From Tsukamurella sp. TY48 (lineage in GTDB: Bacteria; Actinomycetota; Actinomycetes; Mycobacteriales; Mycobacteriaceae): a stretch of DNA of 64,000 nucleotides. The notes beneath the pieces were generated by a model. The model ran no database searches. It was not told where the DNA came from and worked only from the letters and a program-made list of their open reading frames with translations. Both the position numbers and the translations under genes were made by a program. Position 1 is the first letter of the stretch; the number at the start of each line of letters is the position of its first letter. Shown here one piece after another: positions 20,301 to 28,085 of this stretch. The stretch covers positions 2,108,001 to 2,172,000 of the forward strand of contig NZ_BPMV01000001.1 of assembly GCF_019656655.1 (NCBI RefSeq), given 5' to 3'.

Positions 20301-23300
20301 GTGTCGTGGAGGCCTTCCGCAAGGTGCTGGGCAACGAGCAGATCGGCGTCGAGGACGACTTCTTCGACCTCGGCGGGAACTCGCTGTCCGCCAACGAGCT
20401 CGTGGGCCTGCTGGGCAACGGCATCGAGGTACGCACCGTCTTCGACCTGCGCACCCCGTCGGCCATCGCGGCCGCACTCACCGGCGATCCCGATTCGATC
20501 GCCCACGAGGCGGCACTCGAGGACCAGGGCCTGCGCCGCGTGCAGCGCGGCGACCGCATGCCGCTGTCGTCCGCGCAGGAGCGGATGTGGCTGCAGAACA
20601 AGATCGATCCCGGCCCCACCTACAACATCGGCGCGGCGTTCTTCGCGGCGCGCCCGGTGGACAAGCGCATCCTCGACGAGGCGCTGCGGGACGTGCTCGC
20701 ACGCCACGAGAGCCTGCGCACCCGCTACCCGTCCGGCACCGAGGGCCCGTACCAGGAGATCCTGGCCGCGGACGCGCCCGCGGTGCAGGAGTTCGCCGCC
20801 GAGCAGGGCACGGCCGCCTCCACCGTGAGCAACCAGCGCGATGCCATCGCCGAGTTCGTGGCCCGGCCCTTCGCGCTCAACCGCGATCTGCCGATCCGGC
20901 TGCTCACTGCTCCCACCGGCACCGGCTCGATCCTCGCGATCGCGGTGCACCACATCGCCGCCGACGGTGCCTCGGTGGTGCCGCTGACGCGCGACCTGAT
21001 GGCCGCGTACCTCTCGCGCACCGCGGGGAACGCACCGCAGTGGGAGGAGCTGCCGCTGCAGTACGCCGACTACGCGGTGTGGCAGCGCGGCCAGGCCGAT
21101 AAGGACGCCGGCGCGGTGGACTACTTCGCCGAGCGCCTGCGCGGCATCCCGGACGAGAGCTCCTTCCCTGCCGACGGCCCGCGTCCGACCATCGGATCGA
21201 CCGACGCCGGTGAGGTGGCCGTGGTGCTGCCGCCCGCGCAGCGGGAGGCCCTGGCCGAGTTCGCCGCCCGGCGCGGTGTCTCGGTGTTCATGGTGCTGCA
21301 CGCGGCGCTCGCCGCGCTGCTGCACCGGGTGAACGGCGCCGACGACGTGGTCGTGGGCACCCCGGTGATCGGCCGCACCGATCGTCGCCTCCGTGACGTG
21401 GTGGGCATGTTCGTCAATACCGTGGCACTGCGCACCCAGGTCAAGGGCGAGGAGCCCTTCAACGCCCTCGTCGACCGCATCCGCAGCGGCGATCTCGACG
21501 ACCTCGTGCACGCCACGGCGCCCTTCGAGCGCGTCATCGAGGCGGTCTCGCCGCCGCGCAGCCGCGATCGGCACCCGCTGTTCCAGGTGGTGCTCAGCCA
21601 CCAGAACCTCGGTGATCCGCTCAGCGTGATCAGCTCCGACGGCGGCGGCATGTTCGATCTCGAGCCGCTCGATCTGGCCGCGGCCACCACCACCTTCGAC
21701 GCCACCTTCGAGGTGCGCGAGGTGGAGGAGGGCATGCGCTTCAACCTGCGCTACCGCACCGACCTCTACACCCGCGGCACCGCCGAGGGCATCGTCAAGC
21801 GCCTGGTGCGGCTGGTCACCGAGGGTGTCGCCGCGCCCACCACCGCCGTGGCCGACCTGCCGGTGCTGCTGCCCGAGGAGGAGGAGATCTTCCTCCGCGC
21901 CAACAGCTCCGTCGAACCGCACACGATGGCCGAGATCCTGGCCCGCGCGGTGCGCCAGCGCCCGGGCGATCCGGCGCTGCGCGACGGTGCCGTGCGCTAC
22001 ACCTACTCCGAGCTGGACTCGGCGGTCACGGCCCTGGCCAACCGCCTCTCCGGCCTCGGCGTGGGAGCGGGAACCCGTGTGGCGGTCTCGATCCCGCGCT
22101 CCGCGGCATCGGTGATCGCGTTCTGGGCGGTCGCACGGATCGGCGCCGTGTACGTGCCGGTCGACCCGAACTACCCGGCCGAGCGGATCAAGTACATCCT
22201 CGACGATGCGACGCCCACCATGGGCCTGTCGGTGCGCGAGGCCGTGGGCGGCCTGCCGAAGGACATCGACTGGGTGCTGGTGGATCCGGGCGCGTCCCGG
22301 GTGCAGCACCCGCCGGTCGTCACGGCCGTGCCCGCGCACGTGGACGATCCCGCGTACGTCATCTACACGTCGGGTTCCACCGGGCGCCCCAAGGGCGTTG
22401 TGGTGCCGCACCGCGGCCTGGCCGCGATGGCCGACACCCTGGTGCGGCAGCACGCCGTGGGCAACGGCGCTCGCGTGCTGCACTTCGCCTCGCCCAGCTT
22501 CGATGCATCGATCCTCGAGCTGCTGCTCGCGACCTGGTCGCGCGCCGAGCTGGTGATCGCACCGACCACGCTGTACGGCGGCTCGGACCTCGGCGACTTC
22601 CTCGCCGACAACGAGGTGACCCACGCCTTCATCACCCCCGCGGCGCTGGCCACGATCCCGGATCGCGATCTGCCGCTGCTCGAGGCCCTGAGCGTGGGCG
22701 GCGACGTGCTGCAGACCGAGCTGGCCCGCCGCTGGTCCAACGGCCGGATCCTGATCAACGCCTACGGCCCGACCGAGGTGACCATCGCCGCGACGATGGG
22801 CCCGGTGGACGCCGACAGCGTGAGCATCGGCAGCGCCGTGAGCGATGCGCAGCTGATGATCTGCGACGAGCGGCTGAACCTGGTGCCGCCCGGCGCCGTG
22901 GGCGAGCTGTACGTGGCCGGCCCCGGCATCGCCCACGGCTACCTGGACCGCCCCGACCTGACCGCCTCGCGATTCGTGGCGAACCCCTACAGCGATGCCG
23001 AGGGCTACAAGCGCATGTACCGGACCGGAGACCTCGTGCGCTGGCGCGCCTCGGACTCGGGCGATCCCGTGCTCGAGTTCGTGGGCCGCAGCGACGATCA
23101 GCTCAAGGTGCGCGGCTTCCGCGTGGAGCCGGGCGAGGTGGCCACCGCGATCGAGACGCATCCGTCGGTCCGCCAGGCCGTCGTGGTCGTGGATCGCGGA
23201 GACGGCTCGGTCGAGGCGCAGGCCGCGGCGCGGCTGGTGGCCTACTACGTGGCCGACGGCGTGCTCGCCGCGGAGTCCGTGCGCACGCACATCGCGGATC

Positions 23301-25687
23301 GGTTGCCGCGGCACATGATCCCGTCCGTTCTCGTCCAGATCGACCGGGTGCCGGTCACGCCGCACGGCAAGACCGACCTCAAGGCGCTGCCGCCGGTGGC
23401 GTCCGAGCCGGTGAAGGTGGTCGCCCCGCCGGAGCCGGTTGCGCCCGCCGAGCCGGTCGCGATCGTGGAATCCCCGGCACCGGCCACCTCGCCGCGGGTG
23501 ATCCGGCCCGAGGAGCCCGCCGCTCCCGCCCAGCCGGTGGTACCGGCGGCGCTGCTCAAGGCCGCTGCCGCCGCGCCGAAGAAGGCCGAGCCCGTCGTCG
23601 AGCCCTCCCGTCCCGCCGCCTCGGCGAGCATGGAAAGCGCCGTCGCCGAGGTGCTCTCGGACGTACTCGGTGTTCCCTCCCTGGGCCAGGACGACGACTT
23701 CTTCACGATGGGCGGCACCTCGCTGCAGGCCGCGATCGCCGTCGACCGGCTGCGGGAGCGGTTCGGCGCGGAGGAGGCCAGCATCCGCTGGTTCTTCGAG
23801 GACGCCACCGTGGGATCGCTGGCCGCCCGCATCGCGGGCAACCCGGGACCGGTGCCCACCACGGCTGTGATCACCGGCGTGGCAGCGGATTCCGATACCG
23901 CGATCACCGATCCGATCCTGCCGCTGCGCGCGGGTACCGCGGGCATCGACCCGCTGTACTGCGTGCATCCCGCGGTGGGCCTGGCGTGGAACTACCTGGG
24001 GCTGAGCAGCGAGCTCGATCCGAGCATCCCGATCATCGGCCTGCAGGCACCCGGCATCTCGCATCCGATGCCGCCCGCCGATTCGATCAAGGAGCTCGCG
24101 CGCGGCTACGTCCGGTCGATCCGGGCCACCCGCCCGCACGGCCCGTACAACCTGCTCGGCTGGAGCCTCGGTGGTCTCATCGCGCACGAGATGGCGGTGG
24201 AACTGCGCAGTCTCGGCGAGAAGGTGAACCTCGCGCTCATGGACGCGTACCCGCTGGGCGAGTACCGCGGTCCGCGCGAGGAGATGACGATCGCCAGCCT
24301 GCTGCGCGAGTTCGTCGGCCTCGACATCGACGAGGACACCGAGATCAGCACCGACGAGGCGCTCGATCTGCTCGCCGGCGCGGGCGGTCCGGCGCGCGAG
24401 CTCTCGCGCGGCCAGATGGAGCGGCTGTACTCGAACTACCGGCACAACGTCTCGCTCGGGTACTCGCACGTCCCGCGCGAGTACGACGGCAACGTCCTGG
24501 TGTTCCGTGCCACCGAGCAGCCCACGGGCGGCCTGATCCCGCAGCTGTGGCGGCCGTACGTCACCGGCTTGGTGCAGGTGCACGACATCGAGGCCACGCA
24601 CAACCAGCTCGGCTCGGCACCGGCGATCGACGAGGTCGCCCGCACGATGAACGTCTTCCTCACCGGCAACTACACGCCGGTCGCGAAGGCGAACTCCGCA
24701 TCGCTCGACGATCAGGAGCCGCTGGTCAGCGTGCGCGGTCTCGCCCGCAAGTACGGGCGCGGTAAGAACGCCGTGTACGCGCTCAACGGGGTTGATCTCG
24801 ACATCGCCCCCGGCAGCGTGCACGCGCTGCTCGGACCCAACGGTGCCGGCAAGACCACCACGGTGAAGATCATCGCGACGCTGCTCGAACCCTCCTCGGG
24901 CTCGGTCACGATCGACGGGGTCGACGCGCTCGCCGATCCGCGGAAGGCACGGTCGATCATCGGCCTGTCCGGCCAGTACTCGGCGGTCGACGAGAACCTC
25001 ACGGGACGCGAGAACCTCGAGATGTTCGCGCGCCTCTACGGTTTCGACAAGGATTCGGCGAAGGCTCGGGCGAACGAGCTGCTCAAGCAGTTCCGCCTGA
25101 CCAAGGCCGCCGATCGCCGGTCGGGCACCTACTCCGGCGGTATGCGCCGCCGGCTCGACCTGGCCGGCGCGATCATCGCCCGCCCGCGCCTGGTGGTGCT
25201 CGACGAGCCGACCACCGGTCTCGATCCCCGCAGCCGCAAGGACGTGTGGGACGTGATCGCGCGGCTGAGCAAGGAGGACGGTATCGCGGTGCTGCTCACC
25301 ACGCAGTACCTCGACGAGGCCGAGCTGCTGGCCGATCTGGTCACGATCATCGACCAGGGCCGGATCATCCGCAGCGGCACCGTGCCCGAGCTCAAGTCGG
25401 CCGCGGCGGCCGATCTCATCCAGATCGGGCTCCGCGAGCGCGACCGGGCGAAGGCCTGGCCGATCCTGGCGCGGCACGCCATCGACGGCACCGCGATCCG
25501 CGAGGCCTCCGGCCTGTGCGCGATCCGGGTGGCCGACGGCCAGCAGAAGATCGTCGCCGTACTCAACGACCTTCGTGAGGTGGGCGTGATCGCCGACAGC
25601 GCGATGCTGCGCGAGGCGACCCTGGACGACGTCTTCTTCGCGCTCACCGGCGAGGACGCGAACAAGAGCACCGAGGAGACCAACTGA
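14318..25687 (+). CDS. Trimodular NRPS fused to a DrrA-type ABC transporter ATPase
   Basis: One 3,789-residue protein. Approximate domains: C1 8-430 (HHAVIDG at 141), A1 468-935 (TSGSTGRPKG 604, Lys926), T1 Ser985; C2 1045-1480 (HHIAADG 1177), A2 1500-1975 (Lys1968), T2 Ser2023; C3 2075-2500 (HHIAADG 2212), A3 2540-3025 (Lys3019), Pro/Ala linker 3027-3100, T3 Ser3136; thioesterase 3180-3455 (GWSLGG Ser3284, Asp3310, His3429); ABC ATPase 3470-3790 (Walker A Lys3513, YSGGM 3607, Walker B LDEP 3630). No epimerase or methylase domain is seen. The first C domain has no upstream module, so it may acylate the first residue. GTG 14318 is preferred over TTG 14315 because AGGAG at 14307-14311 is better spaced. 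A permease and MbtH follow. The NRPS-ATPase join is in one frame with a linker of about 15 residues. The peptide product is unknown. Confidence 0.93.
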   Translation: MDHVVHSLTGAQYGMWLSQQMSPDVSYSVAQYVDFRGALDVEQMTAATRAASDEFVSPYVRIDVDESGTPIQRIDHTIDAGAQVIDIGLADLPEEERVAAAVEWMRAEYSRPLDLATDELIINRLIEVSEDRWFWYARAHHAVIDGYGASTLQRRVAELYTALVTGEDAPALKPKPLAPEGFVTAEEKYFASARAEGDAQYWSGIVPTLPEAAGLGRRISGPSPLNLRHNGDSSHEMGARLDAGAERLGTNRSGLVIAAFGAYVAAIAGRDEISIAVPVAARTTAALRGSTGMTANVLPVPVRVGEGATVSDVVDGTGLDLRNGLRHQLYPAARMEAPTLREGVVGSTFGDTINIMMFSTAITLGETDGKLNLLTSGPAEDVAVTVYESEQGAVRIDMEANPATYTEADLAAHHARFMEYLDRFAATAGPTPLSQLAVATESEAEAWKRFAGATADAPAAAGPSVPMPELLRRTAAAEPDRVAVVDGDRSITYAELDQYSDRLARYLMSVGAKPEERVALRIPRSLESVIAVWAVTKTGAAFVPIDPKLPAERAEHIGEAAAPVATVTPADLARVWGPGASAGSGAADWPEISLDTPAYLIFTSGSTGRPKGVSVTHNGLSSLAAELVRSHGLPDGARVMHFVSPGFDASVLELLMAVDSRSTLVVVPPDVYGGEELTEILAREKVNGGFITPAALATLDPAELPELTSLGVGGDTVPQALVDTWAPNRNLVNVYGPTETTIAVTLGELTAGEPVRLGGPIPGTRLYVLDSYLRPAAAGVAGELYISGPGIARGYHGNPVLTAERFVANPFEDDGARMYRTGDLVRWTESGSLEFLGRIDSQVKLRGFRIELGEIDAAVMRVPGTERAVTVVSGDDTATAELITYVTGTAAVDAITASIAGELPAYMVPAHIIALDEFPLTVNGKVDHKKLPQPERTVAAASTGRVPKTDAEKLVAEAFAEVIPGVDKDKLNVTTTLFDLGGNSLSATRIAARVGSATGSRVSVATVFAHPTVEGLASAIGGAPAPAPEPEDIIHADPATEDRAEEAADLLPAQHQMWVRNRVSPDGSYHIPVALHLRGDVDVSAMRAALGDVVARHTPLRTVYRNGPTAGEPEVQVLPAGPNLVPFTEREVAEDELTAASVEYAGEPFDLAADVPIRARLYKVDAKHQVLVLVIHHIAADGWSMMPLAGDLASAYAVRTQGKAPRFAPLPRTYTEHARSYKRRLTGAPREALDAFWAETLANPPAESVPPAAVPRSGGVVSGARSIGTRVAPEVWAGVAGLARAHVTTPFIVVHAALAAAITRLSGQEDLVIGTAVAGRGEAELDGLVGMFVNSIPLRTRTPQSATFAQHLSAVSRGDLEALDNSDLPFESVLELVDPPRAAGRHPIFQVMLNQRPFDTQHFPMAGIDVEVVPVDVPIARFDLEVTLTGDGTIELRYASELYRTEQAESILDAIVSVLTAVGGNPELTIAELPIMSEQRLAELTPVRGVPADFHTPLGQLMREVARTFSERPAIIDGDRTLTYRELYAEARKVAAAVIAAGSRPGEAVLTDLPRSAESVIAFWGIALAGAAVAPVDPRYPQERRDYIADDIRARVGVTASGGAPGLKWIAMDRIDEDGPGYDPQIVPSIDDAAYVIYTSGSTGKPKGTVVTHRGLENFAEELHVRMQTGSDTRVMAFASTAFDATVLEHLMALRVGAPLVIVPAATTGGRELERVIADNVVTHGFLTPSTLATLEPENVPGWKNVLAGGEAINPGLAAKWSAGRSLHNGYGPTETTIITAMSDPLSGDGRVPIGPPVRGQELMVLDDLLRPVPVGMPGELYVAGPQLARGYHRRAQLTASRFVANPYGAPGSRMYRTGDVVRWVRSDSGDLIIDFVGRNDFQVKIRGIRIELGEIDSTIGTMPGVGFVSTQVRPGPDGQPALVAYVKGDAIDPSAVRSFVRTRLPGFMVPAAVVVIDTVPMGSTGKLDNAALPEPRFGGTGNAAATPTTPGEARVVEAFRKVLGNEQIGVEDDFFDLGGNSLSANELVGLLGNGIEVRTVFDLRTPSAIAAALTGDPDSIAHEAALEDQGLRRVQRGDRMPLSSAQERMWLQNKIDPGPTYNIGAAFFAARPVDKRILDEALRDVLARHESLRTRYPSGTEGPYQEILAADAPAVQEFAAEQGTAASTVSNQRDAIAEFVARPFALNRDLPIRLLTAPTGTGSILAIAVHHIAADGASVVPLTRDLMAAYLSRTAGNAPQWEELPLQYADYAVWQRGQADKDAGAVDYFAERLRGIPDESSFPADGPRPTIGSTDAGEVAVVLPPAQREALAEFAARRGVSVFMVLHAALAALLHRVNGADDVVVGTPVIGRTDRRLRDVVGMFVNTVALRTQVKGEEPFNALVDRIRSGDLDDLVHATAPFERVIEAVSPPRSRDRHPLFQVVLSHQNLGDPLSVISSDGGGMFDLEPLDLAAATTTFDATFEVREVEEGMRFNLRYRTDLYTRGTAEGIVKRLVRLVTEGVAAPTTAVADLPVLLPEEEEIFLRANSSVEPHTMAEILARAVRQRPGDPALRDGAVRYTYSELDSAVTALANRLSGLGVGAGTRVAVSIPRSAASVIAFWAVARIGAVYVPVDPNYPAERIKYILDDATPTMGLSVREAVGGLPKDIDWVLVDPGASRVQHPPVVTAVPAHVDDPAYVIYTSGSTGRPKGVVVPHRGLAAMADTLVRQHAVGNGARVLHFASPSFDASILELLLATWSRAELVIAPTTLYGGSDLGDFLADNEVTHAFITPAALATIPDRDLPLLEALSVGGDVLQTELARRWSNGRILINAYGPTEVTIAATMGPVDADSVSIGSAVSDAQLMICDERLNLVPPGAVGELYVAGPGIAHGYLDRPDLTASRFVANPYSDAEGYKRMYRTGDLVRWRASDSGDPVLEFVGRSDDQLKVRGFRVEPGEVATAIETHPSVRQAVVVVDRGDGSVEAQAAARLVAYYVADGVLAAESVRTHIADRLPRHMIPSVLVQIDRVPVTPHGKTDLKALPPVASEPVKVVAPPEPVAPAEPVAIVESPAPATSPRVIRPEEPAAPAQPVVPAALLKAAAAAPKKAEPVVEPSRPAASASMESAVAEVLSDVLGVPSLGQDDDFFTMGGTSLQAAIAVDRLRERFGAEEASIRWFFEDATVGSLAARIAGNPGPVPTTAVITGVAADSDTAITDPILPLRAGTAGIDPLYCVHPAVGLAWNYLGLSSELDPSIPIIGLQAPGISHPMPPADSIKELARGYVRSIRATRPHGPYNLLGWSLGGLIAHEMAVELRSLGEKVNLALMDAYPLGEYRGPREEMTIASLLREFVGLDIDEDTEISTDEALDLLAGAGGPARELSRGQMERLYSNYRHNVSLGYSHVPREYDGNVLVFRATEQPTGGLIPQLWRPYVTGLVQVHDIEATHNQLGSAPAIDEVARTMNVFLTGNYTPVAKANSASLDDQEPLVSVRGLARKYGRGKNAVYALNGVDLDIAPGSVHALLGPNGAGKTTTVKIIATLLEPSSGSVTIDGVDALADPRKARSIIGLSGQYSAVDENLTGRENLEMFARLYGFDKDSAKARANELLKQFRLTKAADRRSGTYSGGMRRRLDLAGAIIARPRLVVLDEPTTGLDPRSRKDVWDVIARLSKEDGIAVLLTTQYLDEAELLADLVTIIDQGRIIRSGTVPELKSAAAADLIQIGLRERDRAKAWPILARHAIDGTAIREASGLCAIRVADGQQKIVAVLNDLREVGVIADSAMLREATLDDVFFALTGEDANKSTEETN

Positions 25688-26526
25688 TGACCGCGATCAC
25701 CTTCCCGCAGGAACGGACGTCGTCGCTGAGCGGGTTCTTCAGCGACTGCGCCGTGATGACGCGGCGCAATCTCACCACCCTGGTGCGCATCCCACAGCTG
25801 TTGCTCAACGCCACGGTGCAACCGATCATGTTCGTATTGCTGTTCAGTTACGTCTTCGGATCGGCGCTCGGCGGTGATGTGGGCAGCGGGACCTACCGCG
25901 AGTTCCTCCTCGGCGGCATCCTGGCGCAGACAGTGGCGTTTAGCTCAGTCACGACTGCAATTGGCGTCGCCTCGGATATGAAGAACGGCATCATCGATCG
26001 TTTCTGTTCGCTGCCCATGTCACGCCTGTCGATCCTGGTGGGGCGCACCGTCTCCGACTTCCTGGTCAACGTAATTAGCGTGGCAATCATGCTCGGCGTC
26101 GGGCTCCTCGTCGGCTGGCGGATGCATGGGAACTGGCGTGACACCGCGATCTCGCTCGCGGTGCTGCTGCTGTTCGGGTTCGCGACTTCCTGGCTGGGCG
26201 CGCTGATCGGCCTGCTGGTCTCGACCCCGGAGTCGGCGCAGGCCGCTCTGATGATCGTGATGTTCCCGTTCGCCTTCATCTCCTCGGCCTTCATCTCCGC
26301 GGGCGATCTGCCCGAGCCGCTGCGCACCATCGCTGCCTGGAACCCGGTGACCGCCATGGCCCGCTCGCTGCGCGAGGCCTTCGGCAACCCGCTCAGCCCG
26401 AAGCCGGCGATGAACGATCCGATCAACTGGGCCTCCGAACACGCCACGGCGTACGCGGCCCTCAGTTCCGTGGCGATGATCGCGATCATCGTCCCCCTGG
26501 CCGCCGTCGCCTACATGCGCCGATAG
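25687..26526 (+). CDS. ABC-2 type permease, DrrB-like
   Basis: A 279-residue membrane protein of the ABC-2/DrrB family with about six hydrophobic segments and the family pattern QPIMFVLLFSYVFGSA, FREFLLGGI-like YREFLLGGILAQT, and PFAFISSAFISAGDLPEPLRTIAAWNPVT. The ATG overlaps the NRPS-ATPase stop by one base (TGATG), ensuring coupled translation. It should form the channel whose motor is the ATPase domain at the C-terminus of the NRPS, exporting the peptide made by the same protein. DrrAB pairs export drugs or, in mycobacteria, PDIM lipids. Confidence 0.92.
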   Translation: MTAITFPQERTSSLSGFFSDCAVMTRRNLTTLVRIPQLLLNATVQPIMFVLLFSYVFGSALGGDVGSGTYREFLLGGILAQTVAFSSVTTAIGVASDMKNGIIDRFCSLPMSRLSILVGRTVSDFLVNVISVAIMLGVGLLVGWRMHGNWRDTAISLAVLLLFGFATSWLGALIGLLVSTPESAQAALMIVMFPFAFISSAFISAGDLPEPLRTIAAWNPVTAMARSLREAFGNPLSPKPAMNDPINWASEHATAYAALSSVAMIAIIVPLAAVAYMRR

Positions 26527-26577
26527 CGCCACCCCCGACCACCTGTCACCAACAACCGTCCGAAAGAAGGAGTCACA

Positions 26578-26781
26578 ATGAACAATCCCTTCGACAACGA
26601 GTCCGGCGAGTTCGTCGTCCTCATCAACGACGAGGGCCAGCACTCGCTGTGGCCGACCTTCCGCGAGGCCCCCAAGGGCTGGCGGATCGCCTTCGGCGAG
26701 GGCGGCCGGTCGCGCGCCGAGTGCCTCGGCTACATCGAGCAGGCGTGGACGGACATCCGTCCGCTCAGCCTGCGCGCCTGA
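26578..26781 (+). CDS. MbtH-like protein, NRPS adenylation partner
   Basis: A 67-residue protein that fits the MbtH pattern completely: [10 protein letters not shown] (residues 17-26), PKGW, then a Leu and AWTDIRP. MbtH proteins bind adenylation domains and are often needed for their folding or activity. AAGGAG lies 6 bp before the ATG at 26578. It is the last gene of the NRPS operon, 51 bp after the permease, which supports joint expression and shows that at least one A domain is probably MbtH-dependent. Confidence 0.95.
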   Translation: MNNPFDNESGEFVVLINDEGQHSLWPTFREAPKGWRIAFGEGGRSRAECLGYIEQAWTDIRPLSLRA

Positions 26782-26800
26782 CCTTCCACCACACGGCCGC

Positions 26801-26833
26801 GTGACCGGCCGGGCCGCGGGCCCGGTCGGTCAC
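26801..26833. terminator. Bidirectional terminator after the NRPS operon
   Basis: Arms 26801-26815 and 26819-26833 pair over 15 bp with one G-U pair and a 3-base loop. The hairpin lies between the converging mbtH-like gene and the PIG-V-like gene and reaches into the stop codon of the latter. There is no T tract, as is common in high-GC actinobacteria. Confidence 0.75.
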
Positions 26834-28038
26834 ATGGCGTGCGGGTACACGCTCACCATGTGGGCGCCGTACCAGCACGTGACCGTGATGATGCCCGCGC
26901 AGGTCCAGATCTGGGCCCGGCGGGACCTGCGCGCCAGGGCGATCGCGATGGGGATCAGCAGGACGAAGGCGGGCAGCAGCAGCCGGGGCCGCGACATCAT
27001 CAGGCCGCCCGAGCCCAGCAGCGAGATCACCACCAGCGAGCCGTACAGCGTGACCGGCCAGGGCATCTTGGAGCGCACCGCGATCACGATCAGCACGATC
27101 GAGGCCGCGAGGAGCGCGACCACCGACAGGTCTGCCACGTCCGACCCGTTGATCAGGGTGTAGTTCACGAACTGCCAGGTCTGCAGGCCCATGTCGAAGG
27201 TGGTGCCCCAGCCCTCGGTCTGGATCCGGAACCAGCCCGTGAGGCTGCCGGTGTGGTGCGCCACGATCAGCAGGTAGGTGACCCACCCGAGCGGCGTGAG
27301 CAGCACGCAGACGGCTGCGCGCAGCCGCTCGGTGCCGGTGGTCGAGAGCACCGCGATCAAAGCAGCCAACGCCACCACCCCGATCAGCACCACGGAGGTG
27401 GGGCGGCAGAATCCCGCGAGGGCCGTGCAGATCCCGGCCACCAGCCACCGTCGTTCCATCACCCCGACCAGCGCCCAGCCCGCCAGAGCGCAGTACAGCG
27501 CCTCGGTGTAGGCCATGGTGAGGACGATCGCCATCGGGGCGGCCGCGAACAGCACGGTGGTGAGCAGTCCCGCGGTCTGCGCGTACCGGTCCGGCACCTG
27601 CGGCATGTGCTCCACGCACAGCTTCCCCAGGCGGTACGCCGCCACGGCCGCGGCGCAGCCCAGGACCACGTTGACGGTGAGCGCCGCGCGGTAGGCGTCG
27701 AACCCGGGGAGCTGCGCGACGGCGCGCACCAGCATCGGGAACCCGGGGAAGAAGGCGTACGCGGTGTCGGCGGTGTGTTCGCCGCGGGCGTCCACGAACC
27801 GCCACGGCATGTCGTTGTAGCCGTAGGTGGCCAGGCCGATCATCCACTTGCCGTCCCACGCGGTCAGTAGATCGGCGAGGTTCTGATTGCGCAGCTGCGC
27901 GAAGCGCGCGAGGACGGCCAGGCCGATACCGCGGATCGCCAGGTAGTAGGCGATCGGCAGCCACACCGACCGGGTCCGCTCGACCAGGCTGCGCGGCGGC
28001 GCCTCGGCGCGGGCGGGGGCGGTCGACACGCGTTGCAT
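26830..28038 (-). CDS. Multi-spanning membrane protein, PIG-V-like mannosyltransferase (GT-C)
   Basis: About 402 residues with roughly nine hydrophobic segments. The motifs WDGKWMIGLATYGYND and AFFPGFPMLVRAVAQL match the actinobacterial PIG-V-like GT-C proteins that may use polyprenyl-phosphate sugars. Expected acidic loop residues (Asp in WDGKW) are present. The ATG at 28038 is used; an upstream in-frame start at 28113 would overlap the preceding gene. A hairpin separates the two. A role in cell-envelope glycoconjugates is likely but the acceptor is unknown. Confidence 0.68.
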   Translation of the reverse strand: MQRVSTAPARAEAPPRSLVERTRSVWLPIAYYLAIRGIGLAVLARFAQLRNQNLADLLTAWDGKWMIGLATYGYNDMPWRFVDARGEHTADTAYAFFPGFPMLVRAVAQLPGFDAYRAALTVNVVLGCAAAVAAYRLGKLCVEHMPQVPDRYAQTAGLLTTVLFAAAPMAIVLTMAYTEALYCALAGWALVGVMERRWLVAGICTALAGFCRPTSVVLIGVVALAALIAVLSTTGTERLRAAVCVLLTPLGWVTYLLIVAHHTGSLTGWFRIQTEGWGTTFDMGLQTWQFVNYTLINGSDVADLSVVALLAASIVLIVIAVRSKMPWPVTLYGSLVVISLLGSGGLMMSRPRLLLPAFVLLIPIAIALARRSRRAQIWTCAGIITVTCWYGAHMVSVYPHAM

Positions 28039-28047
28039 CGTACCGGC

Positions 28048-28067
28048 GTCCGGGCGCGTGCCCGGAC
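28048..28067 (-). terminator. Hairpin between minus-strand genes
   Basis: A perfect 8-bp stem (GTCCGGGC / GCCCGGAC) with a 4-base loop lies 19 bp after the stop of the MmpS-like gene and 10 bp before the start of the PIG-V-like gene. It probably ends or attenuates transcription between them. No T tract is seen. Confidence 0.5.
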
Positions 28068-28085
28068 GTCTTGCATCCGCCGCCG

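Noticed and set aside
24700-25687. ABC ATPase as a separate gene
   Set aside because: No stop lies between thioesterase and ATPase, no Shine-Dalgarno or ATG was found at the join, and the frame is continuous.
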